Shown here piece after piece: positions 6,245-6,447 of a DNA stretch of 6,447 bases. Each line of letters begins with the position of its first letter. The stretch's first letter is position 1. Origin of the DNA: Beijerinckiaceae bacterium. GTDB taxonomy: Bacteria; Pseudomonadota; Alphaproteobacteria; Rhizobiales; Beijerinckiaceae. Made by a program: the position numbers and the translations under genes. The stretch is from contig CANCSY010000183.1 in NCBI GenBank assembly GCA_947380915.1, positions 1 to 6,447 on the forward strand, given 5' to 3'. The notes beneath the pieces are model-generated. The model was not told where the DNA came from and searched no databases. It saw nothing but the letters and a program-made list of their open reading frames with translations.

Positions 6245-6447
6245 ATGACGAAGCGGGTGGCGATCATTGGGGCGGGCATGGCGGGGCTGGCGGCCGCGCG
6301 CCTGCTGCGCGAGGCTGGCGCGTCCTGCACCATCTTCGACAAGAGCCGGGGCCTTGGCGGGCGCATGGCGACCCGCCGCACCGGCGAGTTCTCTTTCGAT
6401 CATGGCGCGCAATATTTCACCGCCCGCGGCCCGCGTTTTCGCGCGCT
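6245..6447 (+). CDS. Renalase-like FAD/NAD(P)-binding flavoprotein, N-terminal part
   Basis: Only the first 67 codons are present; the gene runs off the right edge. The N-terminus is a Rossmann dinucleotide-binding fold: 'VAIIGAGMAGLAAARLL' (G-x-G-x-x-G at 9-14), with an acidic residue at the end of the second strand ('IFDKSRGLGGRMATRR', D32). The sequence 'FDHGAQYFTAR' (about 51-61) is typical of the renalase/amine-oxidase-like family of bacterial NAD(P)-binding proteins. It probably encodes an FAD-dependent oxidoreductase; the substrate is unknown. AGGGG at 6234-6238 lies 6 bp before the ATG. It follows queC by 39 bp on the same strand. Confidence 0.85.
   Translation, partial: MTKRVAIIGAGMAGLAAARLLREAGASCTIFDKSRGLGGRMATRRTGEFSFDHGAQYFTARGPRFRA

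Noticed and set aside
5738..6412. Minus-strand open frame (224 codons) across queC and the flavoprotein start
   Set aside because: It spans two real plus-strand genes and the gap between them and has no recognisable features.

Overview
The window is a GC-rich, gene-dense stretch of bacterial chromosome. Strong GC bias in third codon positions, GAGG-type ribosome binding sites, a Bug/TctC-type solute receptor and the style of the QueC protein all suggest an alphaproteobacterium, probably Hyphomicrobiales (Bradyrhizobium/Bosea/Methylobacterium-like). That assignment is inference, because there is no rRNA or marker gene here to settle it.

Layout: (1) 28-1068 (+) encodes a creatinase/Xaa-Pro-peptidase (M24) fold protein whose metal-binding residues appear to be missing. 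(2) It converges on a four-gene minus-strand cluster that reads from about 5300 down to 1135: a TauD/TfdA-type Fe(II)/2-oxoglutarate dioxygenase, a D-2-hydroxyacid dehydrogenase, a periplasmic Bug/TctC substrate-binding protein, and an ACMSD-like amidohydrolase. The first three genes are packed tightly (8 bp gap, then a 4-bp ATGA overlap). The fourth follows an 86-bp gap that holds a perfect 8-bp stem-loop. (3) A divergent intergenic region (5299-5500) separates this cluster from plus-strand queC (7-cyano-7-deazaguanine synthase, 5501-6205). Downstream of queC, a renalase-like FAD/NAD(P)-binding flavoprotein starts at 6245 and runs off the right edge.

The minus-strand cluster looks like an uncharacterised catabolic module for a small organic acid. 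The Bug protein would bind the substrate in the periplasm. The 2-oxoglutarate dioxygenase would hydroxylate or cleave it, the dehydrogenase would interconvert a 2-hydroxy and a 2-oxo acid, and the ACMSD-like enzyme would decarboxylate or hydrolyse a product. The substrate cannot be read from the sequence. No transporter membrane subunits (TctA/TctB) and no regulator lie in the window, so the locus probably continues to the left or relies on genes elsewhere. queC and the flavoprotein look like ordinary housekeeping or accessory genes unrelated to the module. I saw no RNA genes, CRISPR arrays, insertion sequences or prophage genes.
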